Positions 41,855-51,799 are shown, counted from the first letter of the stretch. The stretch: DNA of 64,000 bases from Chitinophaga ginsengisoli (GCF_003014595.1 NZ_PYGK01000007.1:1-64000), one strand, 5' to 3'. Translations and numbers: made by a program. The notes: generated from the sequence alone by a model not told the origin.

Positions 41855-43443
41855 TTCGGCTGTTCTACAGGTAATACCATGATAAAGGTAGCGCCCTCAT
41901 TCTCCTTGCTGGTGGCCCTGATAATCCCCTGGTGCCGTTCTATCACCTTCTTGGCAATGGCTAGTCCTATACCGGTTCCGTCGTATACCTCCGTGCCATG
42001 CAGTCGTTGAAACAGTGTAAAGATCTTTGGCAGGTACACCTCATTAAATCCGATCCCGTTGTCATTGATAGTGATCCTGCAATAAGGTCCGTCGTCAGCT
42101 GTCGGGCTATGGAATTCCTTTTCCTGTACCCGTTCTGCATGAATATGAATACAGGGCGCCACACCGGGCCGTGTGAATTTTAATGCATTACTGATGATGT
42201 TCTGCAATGCCTGCCTGATCTGACCGGGAATAGCTTCCACGATAGGAAAGGCGCTTGTGGTTATCTCTGCACAGGCATCCCTGACGGAGAGCTCCAGGTC
42301 GGCCAGTATCTCCCGGATGATAGCATTGATGTCCACTTCCTCAAAAGGAACATCTGCGGATAGTCTTGAATACTGTAGCAGGTCATTGATCAGACGGGTC
42401 ATACGTTCTGACGAGCTGACAATGCGCTGCATATATTGCAGTGCTTCCGTATTGGAGCCCAGATGACGATCCCGCAGAATGGTACCAAACAACTGGATCT
42501 TACGCAGCGGCTCCTTGAGGTCGTGCGATGCTACAGAGGCGAACTGCTGTAACTCGTGATTACTGGCTTCCAGTGCCTCGTTCATTTCCTGTAGTTCGCG
42601 TGTACGTTCCACCACTCGTTGTTCCAGTATCTCGTTGGCCTGTTTCTGATGGGCAATATCTGTAAAGGTACCTACCCATTTGACGATGCGTCCGCCTTCT
42701 TCCAGGGGAATAGCCCTCAGCAGGTGACAACGGTAATAATTATGCTGCCGGTCATGGAGATAGACCTCCTTTTCCAGGGGCTGGCCTGCCTTCATAGCAT
42801 TCTCCCATACAGGCATCTGCTGATGTTCGTGATCGAAGGTGAGCGGAAACTGCGCCAGGGAAGGAGAGTATTGGAACCAGTGACGGTTGGCATATTCAAT
42901 GAAGCCATCTGCACCGGCAGTAAATGCTACCTGGGGCAGCGATTCCAGTATGGAGTGTTGTTCCTGCACTTTGGCATTTAATGCGGCCTGCGCATTTTTA
43001 CGTACTTCCACTTCTTTCTGCAGGGAGGCATGCATCTCCTGCAGCTGCCTGTTTTGTTCATAAAGCCTGATAAAGGTTTTTACCTTCATCAGCAGGATGT
43101 CCGGATCAACAGGTTTGGTAATGTAGTCCAGTCCTCCGGACGCATATCCTTTCGCAATGAATTTTTTATCTGTGTTGACAGCCGACAAGAACAGGATGGG
43201 TACGTCTTTCGCTTTGCTGTAGCCGGAGATTGTCTCTGCCACCTCGAAACCGTCCATACTGGGCATCTGTACATCCAGTATGATCAGCGCATAGTTGTTC
43301 CGTAGGATCTTCTTTAGGGCTTCTTCGCCGGAAGATGCGGTATCAACCTCTAAATCGTGCAGCTCTAAAATCTTCCTGAGTGATAGGATGTTCTCTGGTT
43401 TATCATCTACGATTAATATCATTCTTTCTAATACAATTGACAT
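41851..43443 (-). CDS. Response regulator/PAS/histidine kinase hybrid
   Basis: 530 residues. Domains in order: receiver (LIVDDKPENILSLRKIL; phosphorylated Asp in LIILDVQMPSMDG; KPVD), a coiled coil (about 140-175), one PAS domain (HSILESLPQVAFTAGADGFIEYANRHWFQY with a PAC segment ending WVGTFTDIAHQ), a second coiled coil, HisKA (VASHDLKEPLRKIQLF) and HATPase (NALKFT, DNGIGF, GTGIGLAI). No membrane helix: a cytoplasmic kinase. An ATG at 43425 is an alternative start. Pairing with CheR/CheB suggests methylation-dependent adaptation of a non-chemotactic signalling route. Confidence 0.88.
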   Translation of the reverse strand: MSIVLERMILIVDDKPENILSLRKILELHDLEVDTASSGEEALKKILRNNYALIILDVQMPSMDGFEVAETISGYSKAKDVPILFLSAVNTDKKFIAKGYASGGLDYITKPVDPDILLMKVKTFIRLYEQNRQLQEMHASLQKEVEVRKNAQAALNAKVQEQHSILESLPQVAFTAGADGFIEYANRHWFQYSPSLAQFPLTFDHEHQQMPVWENAMKAGQPLEKEVYLHDRQHNYYRCHLLRAIPLEEGGRIVKWVGTFTDIAHQKQANEILEQRVVERTRELQEMNEALEASNHELQQFASVASHDLKEPLRKIQLFGTILRDRHLGSNTEALQYMQRIVSSSERMTRLINDLLQYSRLSADVPFEEVDINAIIREILADLELSVRDACAEITTSAFPIVEAIPGQIRQALQNIISNALKFTRPGVAPCIHIHAERVQEKEFHSPTADDGPYCRITINDNGIGFNEVYLPKIFTLFQRLHGTEVYDGTGIGLAIAKKVIERHQGIIRATSKENEGATFIMVLPVEQPN

Positions 43444-43575
43444 CTTCGTAACCTCAAAAATCGTTCCGCCCGGACTTTTGGCAAAAAAAATACGGACACA
43501 GGGACGTATGAATACCCCTCGGGATATTCGTATATCCCTGCATCCGTACAACAGTCGACTGTATAATGGACAATG

Positions 43576-46500
43576 TTATTGTTGCCCACCGCCCAGCGCG
43601 CGGTATAGTGTAATCGTTCCCAGGAAAAGATCCTTTTTATTGCCTGCCAGCGCCAGTTCAGCTTCCAATACGCTTTTCTGGGCGGTGATCACTTCCAGGT
43701 AATTGGCATAGCCGGTAGCATAGAGATCATTAGCAGTAGACACACCATCCTTTAGCATCTGTACCTCCGCCGATTTTAAGGCATAGGCCTCCTGACTGTT
43801 CTGCAGTTGTCCCAGGGCAGTGATCACTTCCTGGTATCCGTTGATGATCATCTGACGGTATTGATAGAAAGCCGACATGCCCGCCGCTGTTGTAATGTTG
43901 TACTGCGACTCTAGCTGTTTTTTATTGAGCAGGGGAGCAGTGATTCCTCCCAATACGCCATAAGCCACGGAGGCAGGCGTATTAAACAGCAGGCCGGCAT
44001 TAAACGAGTTGAATCCCACATATGGCGTAATGTTCAGGGAAGGCAGGAATGCCGCCCGTGCTGCCTTTACGTCTGCTTTGGCCGCTTCCAGTTCCAGGGC
44101 TGCCTGTTGAATATCTGGCCTGCGGGATAACATGGTAGCCGGTACGCCGGTTTGCGCAAACGGAGGCAAGGCAGCATCGAGCAGTGAGCTATCTCTTCTG
44201 ATAGATTGAGGAAAACGCCCCAGTAAGGCATTCAGCTGATTCTCGAGTTCCAGCGATTGCTGTTTAAGCCCCAATGCCAGGCTGCGTGTATTCAGCAACT
44301 GGGCGGAGAACTGTTGAACGGCCAGCAATGTGGCCCTGCCGGCTTCCTGTTGTATCTGAACAGTAGCCAGCGCAGTTTCCTGCAGCCCGATATTGCGTTG
44401 GATGACCTCCTGCTCATAGTCCAGTACCATCAGCTGGTAGTACATGCCTGCCACTTGTGATACCAGTTGTGTGGTAACCAGCCGGCGTCCCTGTTCACTC
44501 GACAGGAAACGCATATAGGCGGCCTGTTTGCGGCTGCGCAGTTTTCCCCAGAGATCAATTTCCCACGAGCTGCGCAGCCCTGCAAAGTAATCAGGTGTAG
44601 GTCCAGGTATGCGTTGTTTATCGCTGATATTCGGTGATAGATTGGTATCATAATTACCCACGCCGTTCAGGGTATAGTCGCCCCAACGATCTATCCCTGC
44701 GCTGAGCGCAACGTTCACCTCCGGCAGCCATGCACGGCTGGCGGCCATTAATTGTGCACGGGCAGTCTCCATCCGCTGGGTGGCCATCAGCATATCTGTG
44801 TTATGTAGCAGGGCGGAGTCAAGCAACTGCAGCAACAGGGTATCCGTAAAGAACTGTTTGTAAGACAATGCCCCGATGCCACTGCTATCTATACCGTTGC
44901 TAACGATAGTATTGCTGTCTGAAGGACGCTCATCAGCTGTTCGTGATGTATCTCCAAATGTAGCGGGTGCTTCAGGCCCTGCTGGTAAGGTGAGTTTTGC
45001 CGGCGTATAACATCCCTGCAGCCCCACTGTCAGCAATCCAACCACAAGTACCGTCAGCGCACCTACCGCATGTTTGGCGCTCTTCGGCTTTGCCTTCTTT
45101 TTACCTATGGATGCAAACAGCACATACAGTCCAGGGATGATCAGCACTCCGAAAATAGTACCTATCAGCATCCCCCCGGCAGCTGCTGTCCCGATGGAGC
45201 GGTTACCCATAGCGCCCGCACCACTGGCTACGCAAAGGGGTATCAATCCTGCGATGAAGGCAAAAGACGTCATCAGGATAGGTCGCAAACGGGATACCGC
45301 CCCTTCTTTGGCGGCTTCCAGTATCGACAGCCCCTGTTTATTCCGTTGTATCGCAAACTCTACGATCAGGATGGCGTTCTTGCCCAGCAATCCTATCAAC
45401 ATCACCAGCGCCACCTGCGCATAAATATTGTTTTCCAGTCCGGCCAGTTTCAGGGTCAGGAATGCCCCGAATATCCCCGCAGGCAGGGAAAGGATCACCG
45501 GTAGCGGCAACAGGAAACTTTCATACTGAGCGGCCAGCAGCAGGTACACAAACAGTAGACAGAGCCCGAAAATATAAATGGCCTGATTACCTGACAGTAT
45601 CTGCTCCCGCGTCATCCCGCTCCACTCAAAACTATACCCCCTGGGCAAAGACTTCTTCGCCACTTCACTGATGGCATCAATCGCGTCGCCACTACTGAAG
45701 CCTGGCGCCGCATCCCCATTGATCATGGCGGCGGTATACATGTTATACCGGGTCAGCTGTTCCGGTCCGTATACACGTTCCATCCTGATGAAATTGGAAA
45801 AGGGCACCATTTCTCCCGCATCATTCTTCACATATAAATGCATGACATCCTCCGGTTTAGTACGATAGCGGGGTGAAGCCTGGACCATCACTTTATACAT
45901 CTGTCCAAAACGGATGAAATTAGACGCATAGAAGCTGCCGAGTAGTGTTTGAAGGGTCGACATTGCATTGTCGATACTAACGCCTTTTTGGGCAGCCATA
46001 GCCTGATCTACGTGTATCATATACTGAGGGAACTCAGGATCGAAACTGGTGAAAGCACTTCCTATTTCCGGACGTTGTTTCAGCGCATTGATGAACTGGT
46101 TGGTCACATGTGCCGTCTGCTGCAGGTCGCCAGCGCCTGTCTTGTCCAGTACGCGCAATTCAAACCCGCTGGAGTTACCAAAGCCCGGTACGGTAGGAGG
46201 AGGGAAGAATTCGATACTGGCATCCGCAATGATCTTACAGTCCCTCTCCAGCGCAGCAATGATCTCCTTCACAGAACGTTTCCTTTCCTCCCAGGGTTTC
46301 AGGTTGATCATTCCCATGCCATAAGAGGCGCCTGCCACATCATTCACCAGGCTAAAGCCCGCCAGTGTGGAAACCGACTCTGCTTCCTCCAGTTGTGCTG
46401 CTATCTTCTGTACTTCATCCAACACTGCCTCTGTACGTGCGACTGTAGCCCCTGCGGGCGTAGTCACGTTTACATAGATCATCCCCTGATCTTCCGAAGG

Positions 46501-48201
46501 AATGAAACCTCCTGGCAATACCGCACTCGCTCCCCAGGTGGCCACAAAGAATATGATCAGCAGCAGGATCGTGATCATCCGCCTGCCTGCTATATACCCG
46601 ATCAGCCGCTGATAGCCGCGTTCTGTCTTATTGTATCTGTAATTGAACTTGTCAAAGAAGCGCTGCAGCATATTCCGTGGCTTACCGGCATCATGCGTAT
46701 GGCGCAGCATAATGGCGCAAAGCGCAGGCGTAAGCGTCACCGCATTGATACCCGATATCACAATTGCAATGGCTAGCGTCAGCGAGAACTGCCGGTAAAA
46801 TACCCCCACCGGACCAGAAAGGAATGCCACCGGAATGAACACCGCCGACATCACCAGCGTAATAGCTACGATCGCACCACTGATCTCCTTCATTGCCGCC
46901 AGCGTAGCCTGTAAAGGCGGCAGGTGTGTTTCCTGCATTTTTACGTGGACGGCCTCCACGACGACAATCGCATTGTCCACCACTATACCAATGGCGAGTA
47001 CCAGGGCAAACAATGTCAGCAGGTTAATAGAGAAACCCAGCATCTGCATAAAACACAATGTACCTATCAGGGCCACAGGCACGGCCAGTGCCGGGATGAG
47101 TGTAGACCTGAAATCCTGCAGGAAAAGGAACACAACAACAAACACCAGTAAAAAAGCTTCCACCAGTGTTCTCAATACTTCATGAATAGAAGCATCCAGG
47201 AAGCGGGATACATCATAGTTAAAGTTGTAGCTCATCCCCGGCGGAAAAGAGGTGGCTTTTAACTCTGCCATCCTTTTTTTCACGTTCGTGATCACCTCCT
47301 GGGCATTGGAGCCGGGTCGCTGCTTCAACATAATGGATGCCGACGGTTTCCCATCTGTCTTCGATACCATGCCGTAACTCAGCGATCCGAAAGTCACATC
47401 TGCCACATCTTTCAGTTTCAGCACAGAGCCATCCGGATTGGCTCTCAGGATAATATTTTCATATTGTGATGGTTCAAAGAATTTACCCGTGTACCGCAAC
47501 ACATATTGCAATACCTGCGGATCGTTATCCGCGCTTTCTCCTGTCTTACCAGGAGCCGTCTCAATATTCTGTTTGCGGATATCGTTGATCACTTCATCGG
47601 CCGACAACTGATAGGCCAGCATACGGTCGGGCTTCAGCCATACGCGCATCGCGTATTCCTTGGCACCCATGATCTCTGCAAAGCCCACCCCGTCAATCCT
47701 TTTCAGCTCCTGCAATACGTTAATGTCGGCGAAATTATAGATGAACTGTTCATTCAGTGTGCTGTCTTCACTCATAATGTTGAGGTATAACAACATACTG
47801 TTCACCTCTTTTTCAGTGGTCACACCTGCCTTGATCACCTCTTCAGGTAATTCGTCGATGATAGTGGCCACACGGTTCTGTACATTCACGGCCGCCTGAT
47901 CGGGATCAGTACCTACCTGGAAGAATACCTGTATCAGGGTCATACCGTTATTACTGGATACAGACGACATATACGTCATACCAGGCACACCGTTAATAGC
48001 GCGTTCCAGCGGAGTAGCCACTGCTTTGGCACAGACTTCTGCATTGGCGCCGGTATATTTGGCCGTCACCGTTACGGAAGGAGGAACGATGTCGGGAAAT
48101 TGTGTAACAGGTAATGTAAATAAAGCCAGCAACCCAAGCAGCACAATGATCAATGAAATGACCAGCGACAGCACCGGTCGCTTTATAAAGGTATCAAACA
48201 T
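43576..48201 (-). CDS. Fused RND multidrug efflux pump and outer-membrane factor
   Basis: 1541 residues. Residues 1 to about 1045 are a complete HAE-1-type RND pump (MFDTFIKRPVLSLVISL; TLPVTQFPDIVPPSVTV; VVDNAIVVVEAVHVKM; GLLGKNAILIVEFA). A basic stretch (KKKAKPKSAK) and a hydrophobic segment follow, ending in LQGC with Cys1064, a full lipobox in mid-protein. The rest (about 1065-1541) is a TolC/NodT outer-membrane factor with its duplicated helical hairpins (LLQLLDSALLHNTDMLMATQRMETARAQL; AVQQFSAQLLNTRSLAL; RRPDIQQAALELEAAKADVKAARAAFLPSL). No internal Met exists at the junction. With the adaptor upstream this gives a tripartite pump from two genes. Start at 48201 matches family N termini. 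Confidence 0.9.
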   Translation of the reverse strand: MFDTFIKRPVLSLVISLIIVLLGLLALFTLPVTQFPDIVPPSVTVTAKYTGANAEVCAKAVATPLERAINGVPGMTYMSSVSSNNGMTLIQVFFQVGTDPDQAAVNVQNRVATIIDELPEEVIKAGVTTEKEVNSMLLYLNIMSEDSTLNEQFIYNFADINVLQELKRIDGVGFAEIMGAKEYAMRVWLKPDRMLAYQLSADEVINDIRKQNIETAPGKTGESADNDPQVLQYVLRYTGKFFEPSQYENIILRANPDGSVLKLKDVADVTFGSLSYGMVSKTDGKPSASIMLKQRPGSNAQEVITNVKKRMAELKATSFPPGMSYNFNYDVSRFLDASIHEVLRTLVEAFLLVFVVVFLFLQDFRSTLIPALAVPVALIGTLCFMQMLGFSINLLTLFALVLAIGIVVDNAIVVVEAVHVKMQETHLPPLQATLAAMKEISGAIVAITLVMSAVFIPVAFLSGPVGVFYRQFSLTLAIAIVISGINAVTLTPALCAIMLRHTHDAGKPRNMLQRFFDKFNYRYNKTERGYQRLIGYIAGRRMITILLLIIFFVATWGASAVLPGGFIPSEDQGMIYVNVTTPAGATVARTEAVLDEVQKIAAQLEEAESVSTLAGFSLVNDVAGASYGMGMINLKPWEERKRSVKEIIAALERDCKIIADASIEFFPPPTVPGFGNSSGFELRVLDKTGAGDLQQTAHVTNQFINALKQRPEIGSAFTSFDPEFPQYMIHVDQAMAAQKGVSIDNAMSTLQTLLGSFYASNFIRFGQMYKVMVQASPRYRTKPEDVMHLYVKNDAGEMVPFSNFIRMERVYGPEQLTRYNMYTAAMINGDAAPGFSSGDAIDAISEVAKKSLPRGYSFEWSGMTREQILSGNQAIYIFGLCLLFVYLLLAAQYESFLLPLPVILSLPAGIFGAFLTLKLAGLENNIYAQVALVMLIGLLGKNAILIVEFAIQRNKQGLSILEAAKEGAVSRLRPILMTSFAFIAGLIPLCVASGAGAMGNRSIGTAAAGGMLIGTIFGVLIIPGLYVLFASIGKKKAKPKSAKHAVGALTVLVVGLLTVGLQGCYTPAKLTLPAGPEAPATFGDTSRTADERPSDSNTIVSNGIDSSGIGALSYKQFFTDTLLLQLLDSALLHNTDMLMATQRMETARAQLMAASRAWLPEVNVALSAGIDRWGDYTLNGVGNYDTNLSPNISDKQRIPGPTPDYFAGLRSSWEIDLWGKLRSRKQAAYMRFLSSEQGRRLVTTQLVSQVAGMYYQLMVLDYEQEVIQRNIGLQETALATVQIQQEAGRATLLAVQQFSAQLLNTRSLALGLKQQSLELENQLNALLGRFPQSIRRDSSLLDAALPPFAQTGVPATMLSRRPDIQQAALELEAAKADVKAARAAFLPSLNITPYVGFNSFNAGLLFNTPASVAYGVLGGITAPLLNKKQLESQYNITTAAGMSAFYQYRQMIINGYQEVITALGQLQNSQEAYALKSAEVQMLKDGVSTANDLYATGYANYLEVITAQKSVLEAELALAGNKKDLFLGTITLYRALGGGQQ

Positions 48202-48279
48202 AAAAATGTAATAAATGATGAAAAAACTGGTCAGCAAGCCTGCAAAAACACAGACCTGCACTCCCCGGGCACTATAAAC

Positions 48280-48303
48280 CGGCGGGCCTTCGCGACCCGC
48301 CCC
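48280..48303. other. GC-rich intercistronic hairpin
   Basis: GGCGGG and CCCGCC form a short stable stem 10 bases after the adaptor stop codon and before the RND gene, with no T tract. It could protect the adaptor message and favour its excess over the pump. The interval also has no other feature. Confidence 0.4.
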
Positions 48304-48312
48304 CTCATAATC

Positions 48313-49428
48313 CTACAGCCCTTTAATGCTGTCGAGCGTTACAGGAGCCGGAATAATCCTCATACCATCGCGCAGGTTGCGTACACCTTCGTATACAACC
48401 CTATCGCCGGCCTTCAGACCTGACTCTACTACATAGCAGTTGGCCAGGCGCGCGCCGGGCTTAAAGTTTCTCATCTTTACCTGGTTGGAGGCATCCAGGA
48501 TAAATACATAATTCTTGTCCTGCATCTCGAATACCGCTTTCTGCGGAAGCAGCATAGCGTCCTGCAGGTCATTGCTCAGCTGTACTTTTCCGCTGGCCCC
48601 ATGTTTCAGTAAGCCCTTCGGATTGGGGAACCTGGCCCTGAAAGCAATAGAGCCGGTTGTTTCTTCAAATTCACTTTCAATGGTTTCTACTTTTCCCGCA
48701 TAGGGATAGTCAGTTCCATCCGCCAGTACCAGGTGTACCTCCGGATGTTCTTTAGTGGCGTTGACTTTTTTATGCTGTAGATATTCGGTTTCAGACACAT
48801 TAAAATAGGCATACACCTCCTTGATGTCTGATACAGAAGTCAGTAGGGCGCCTTCTCCGATGAGGCTTCCGGCCTTTGAGGGGATCCTGTCGATGTAACC
48901 ATCAAAAGGAGCACGGATAACCGTATAAGACAGTCTGGTCTGCGCATTACTCTCGGCAGACCTTGCCTCTTCGATCCTGGCTTCTGCGGCAGCCAGTCTG
49001 GCTTTTGCCACTTCCAGCTCACTTTTGGCGATCACTTTTTTCTCCACCAGCAGCTCTACGCGGGTCAGTTCCAGTTGTGAGCCTTTGGCCTCCGCAATAG
49101 CGCTACTGAGGGTTGCTTTCGCTTTTGCCAGCTCGGAACGGTACTCTTCATCATTGAGTGTAAAAAGCAGTTGTCCCTGCTGCACGTGTTGTCCTTCATC
49201 CACATAGATCTTATTGAGAAATCCATTCACCCGGGCACGGATCTCCACGTTGCGTACGGCTTCTATATCCGCCACATAATTCCGGTGCAGTACCGTATCA
49301 CAAAGGGAGAGTTGCACAACAGGAAATGTCTGTAATTCATTCTGATCGCTGATTTTTTCTCCCCGGGTGATACATCCGCCCAGGGCAATGCTCATTGCCA
49401 GTATATAAATCTTTGAAAACGTTCGCAT
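48313..49428 (-). CDS. Periplasmic adaptor (MFP) lipoprotein of RND efflux system
   Basis: 371 residues. Lipobox LGGC at about Cys19 after MRTFSKIYILAMSIA. Typical order for AcrA/MexA-type adaptors: first lipoyl half (VEIRARVNGFLNKIYVDEGQHVQQGQLLFTL), alpha-hairpin (YRSELAKAKATLSSAIAEAKGSQLEL...), second lipoyl half (TVIRAPFDGYIDRIPSKAGSLI), beta-barrel and membrane-proximal domains (YVVESGLKAGDRVVYEGVRNLRDGMRI). It links the RND pump to the outer-membrane factor. First gene of the operon, 111 bases before the fused pump gene. Confidence 0.92.
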   Translation of the reverse strand: MRTFSKIYILAMSIALGGCITRGEKISDQNELQTFPVVQLSLCDTVLHRNYVADIEAVRNVEIRARVNGFLNKIYVDEGQHVQQGQLLFTLNDEEYRSELAKAKATLSSAIAEAKGSQLELTRVELLVEKKVIAKSELEVAKARLAAAEARIEEARSAESNAQTRLSYTVIRAPFDGYIDRIPSKAGSLIGEGALLTSVSDIKEVYAYFNVSETEYLQHKKVNATKEHPEVHLVLADGTDYPYAGKVETIESEFEETTGSIAFRARFPNPKGLLKHGASGKVQLSNDLQDAMLLPQKAVFEMQDKNYVFILDASNQVKMRNFKPGARLANCYVVESGLKAGDRVVYEGVRNLRDGMRIIPAPVTLDSIKGL

Positions 49429-49629
49429 GATAGGTGTGAATAGTTTAACAGGGCCGTACATATACGGTCCTTTTTTGTTAGATACATGCAACAGCGGCTA
49501 ACGGACAATAAACTACCGTCAGCGCTTGCTGCCACATGTTGTATGTAAAAAAACGGGTGTGACTATGGAGCTAAGTAGCTTAAACAGCTCAGGCTTAAAC
49601 TGCTTAAATAACCGCTACTGTTAAACTAT

Positions 49630-50058
49630 TCAGAAGGGGGTATACCTCGACAGGAAACTATAATAGGCCGGCAGAAAGGCATGTTGCTGGGTATACACGC
49701 CGGTCTTGTTTTCTCTGACAGGTATATAAAATTCGTGGTTATATTGGAATTGCTGTAAGCGGGTAGTATAACTGGAAGACTGATAGGTACTATTGATATA
49801 ATACCGTTTCTTCCGCGGCACTTTTTTGGTAGCCAGAACGGGTTGCAGATCATTCTCCTCTTCTACCTGGTTATTACCGTTGTCAATATACGGAAGTTGG
49901 ATCTTTTCATGATCGAAGAGGCGCTCAACGCAAACGGTCTTACCCGCCTTCAATGGTGATCTGGCCTGTAAAATAGCTGGATGCCCTGTCATCAGGCCGG
50001 ATATCAGCATGATGTACAGTAAAAACCTGCGGAATATATGCTTCTCTGTTTTTACCAT
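49630..50058 (-). CDS. Exported hypothetical protein
   Basis: 142 residues with a signal peptide (FRRFLLYIMLISGLMTGHPAILQA). The mature part is basic, Tyr-rich (YYINSTYQSSSYTTRLQQFQYNHEFYIPVRENKTGVYTQQHAF) and of unknown family. It lies upstream of the efflux operon on the same strand with a 200-base gap holding several short GCTTAAAC direct repeats. No function can be given. Confidence 0.5.
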   Translation of the reverse strand: MVKTEKHIFRRFLLYIMLISGLMTGHPAILQARSPLKAGKTVCVERLFDHEKIQLPYIDNGNNQVEEENDLQPVLATKKVPRKKRYYINSTYQSSSYTTRLQQFQYNHEFYIPVRENKTGVYTQQHAFLPAYYSFLSRYTPF

Positions 50059-50331
50059 AATAAGGCGCGCACGTAAGTTGAAGGTCCAAAGATAAAAAAC
50101 GATGCTTGCTAAAGCAAACCCCGATAGGACGAACGGTAAAAATTTATCATCTGTTTAACATCTCGGGCGCACATATACCCTGTACCCCGTACTCCACATC
50201 CCCATCATACACCTTCATCCTTTTGTTCGGCATGTTCCTTGTTTCGTTTTAGCAGGTAAATGTTATGAGATATTTAAAATTCATCCAGCGCAGATTTAAA
50301 TTCATCCTAAGAAAATTTAAAAAGAGAAAGC

Positions 50332-51042
50332 ATGAGACCCATCATTTATTTCCTGCTGATTTTTGGCATCGCGTGCAATTCGCCCCTAAAAAGTAAGAAG
50401 GAGATGGCAGACTCTTCCCGCAGTATACAGGAAGGAGCTTCCCAGAGTGCCAGCGACAATCCCAGTCAGAATGCAGCTGGTGGTACCGCCAATGCCGGCA
50501 GTGCTCCTGCGCCTGGAGAGGAGCAGTCGAATGTTGTGAAGGGAGGAACGGAACCGGTCTCTAACACGATCCGGTTTAAGAATTACAAATATGCTATCGT
50601 CTCCAAAGGCGATGGGTCACTCCGTACAATAACGATCGCAGCTACAAATCTTAAAGGCGATTCATCAAAAGCAGATAGTACTGTGATCAGGGATGTGAAA
50701 GGAATGCTACAGAAAGCCACAGTAGAAGATCTCAATAATGATAGAAACCCTGAAGTCTACCTGTTCACCGCCGCCGCCGGCACCGATGCAACTGGCAGTG
50801 TCTATGGCATCACTTATATCAACAACAAGCCCGTCCGCATCTTCTCCGGCGATTTCGACAATCCCGACAAAGAAGGATACCGCGGCAGGGACTCCTTTTA
50901 TATTCAACAACACGAGATCGTGCGTCAATATCCCCTTTATAAAGAAGGCGACATCGACAGCAAGCCCTCTGGCGGCAAGCATACTATCAAATATACTTTG
51001 CAGAAGCAGGCAAACGGCTTCATCCTGCGGGAAGCCAAATAA
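50332..51042 (+). CDS. Predicted lipoprotein, unknown function
   Basis: 236 residues, lipobox FGIAC at about Cys15, followed by a 60-residue Ser/Ala/Asn/Gly-rich linker (SQSASDNPSQNAAGGTANAGSAPAPG) and a beta-rich domain (VEDLNNDRNPEVYLFTAAAGTDATGSVYGITYINNKPV...). The NDRNPEVYLF segment recalls FG-GAP/PliI-like domains of periplasmic proteins; relatives bind lysozyme, but that is a weak suggestion. Monocistronic. Confidence 0.6.
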   Translation: MRPIIYFLLIFGIACNSPLKSKKEMADSSRSIQEGASQSASDNPSQNAAGGTANAGSAPAPGEEQSNVVKGGTEPVSNTIRFKNYKYAIVSKGDGSLRTITIAATNLKGDSSKADSTVIRDVKGMLQKATVEDLNNDRNPEVYLFTAAAGTDATGSVYGITYINNKPVRIFSGDFDNPDKEGYRGRDSFYIQQHEIVRQYPLYKEGDIDSKPSGGKHTIKYTLQKQANGFILREAK

Positions 51043-51121
51043 TTCTTAAAAGAAGCGCTACAATCAATTCACATAAATCGGCAGGACTCCCTTATTAAGC
51101 CTACACTCCTGAACAGCGGAA

Positions 51122-51239
51122 GGTTTCAGAGCCCTATACGATTGACAGGGGTTTAATAGCATTCCCAAGCCCCTATGCTTGATAAAGCTCAATAGCAAGT
51201 CTCGAAAAGGGGTACAGCCCGTAGTCCCTTACTGAAACC
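51122..51239. repeat. Second inverted-repeat family, copy 2 (118 bp)
   Basis: GGTTTCAG (51122-51129) and CTGAAACC (51232-51239) are the ends. The interior shares TACGATTGA-AGGGGTTTAAT and GCTCAATAG with 16851-16913. It is the main content of the 316-base gene-free gap after the lipoprotein gene. Confidence 0.6.
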
Positions 51240-51302
51240 GAATCGCGACTCTCCCACAAACACCAATCATTCGCTTAAATCACTCGCTCAAATCAAGCAA
51301 AA

Positions 51303-51335
51303 CAAAAAAAAGACGAACAGCTTACGCCATTCGTC
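51303..51335 (-). terminator. Terminator of the SH3/BON/DUF937-like gene group
   Basis: GACGAA (51312-51317) pairs with TTCGTC (51330-51335); on the minus strand eight or nine T residues follow. Confidence 0.75.
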
Positions 51336-51358
51336 TCCCAAAAGAAAATAAGTAATTA

Positions 51359-51781
51359 TCATTCAACCGGCCGGAGATACTGCGCATGCGCATACCCCTC
51401 CTCGCCGTCTTTAGTACGGATCAGCCACCATTCATCACTATGCTTACTCACCAGTGTAACAGTCTCCGCATGCGCGGCCTTGCCAACAATCGGCTGATCT
51501 ATCCCCGGTCCCTTCCGCACATTGAGATTCGACGATTGAGTCACAACTTCGAGTTTCGCCCCTTCAACAGCCGTCGCCACTTTGATATCCATGACAACAT
51601 CGCCGCTGAGGAAATTAGGATCAATCTTTCCGTAGATATTCCACAGATTGTCCTTTACAGCACCACTAGGCGCCTCGCCACTAATGTGTAACACGCCTTC
51701 CTGTTCATTCACCTGGAGATTACTGGTCCCCGCAGATTTAGCGGTGTCTATCAGTTCCTTGTATTTGTCCTGTAATGACAT
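51359..51781 (-). CDS. BON-like plus SH3 domain protein
   Basis: 140 residues. The first 70 (LIDTAKSAGTSNLQVNEQEGVLHISGEAPSGAVKDNLWNIYGK) look like a BON or LysM-associated BON-like fold; the last 65 (SSNLNVRKGPGIDQPIVGKAAHAETVTLVSKHSDEWWLIRTKDGEEGYAHAQYLRP) are a clear bacterial SH3_3 domain. There is no signal peptide, which is unusual for an SH3_3 protein. 18 bases downstream of the BON lipoprotein gene and probably cotranscribed. Confidence 0.72.
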   Translation of the reverse strand: MSLQDKYKELIDTAKSAGTSNLQVNEQEGVLHISGEAPSGAVKDNLWNIYGKIDPNFLSGDVVMDIKVATAVEGAKLEVVTQSSNLNVRKGPGIDQPIVGKAAHAETVTLVSKHSDEWWLIRTKDGEEGYAHAQYLRPVE

Positions 51782-51799
51782 AAACAGTGATTTAGAAGG

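Noticed and set aside
50265..50396. 43-codon frame giving a strongly cationic peptide (LKFIQRRFKFILRKFKKRK)
   Set aside because: It could look like an antimicrobial peptide, but the sequence comes from an AT-rich direct repeat (ATTTAAA(A)TTCATCC, twice) in the 5' region of a lipoprotein gene and overlaps that gene; chance is more likely.
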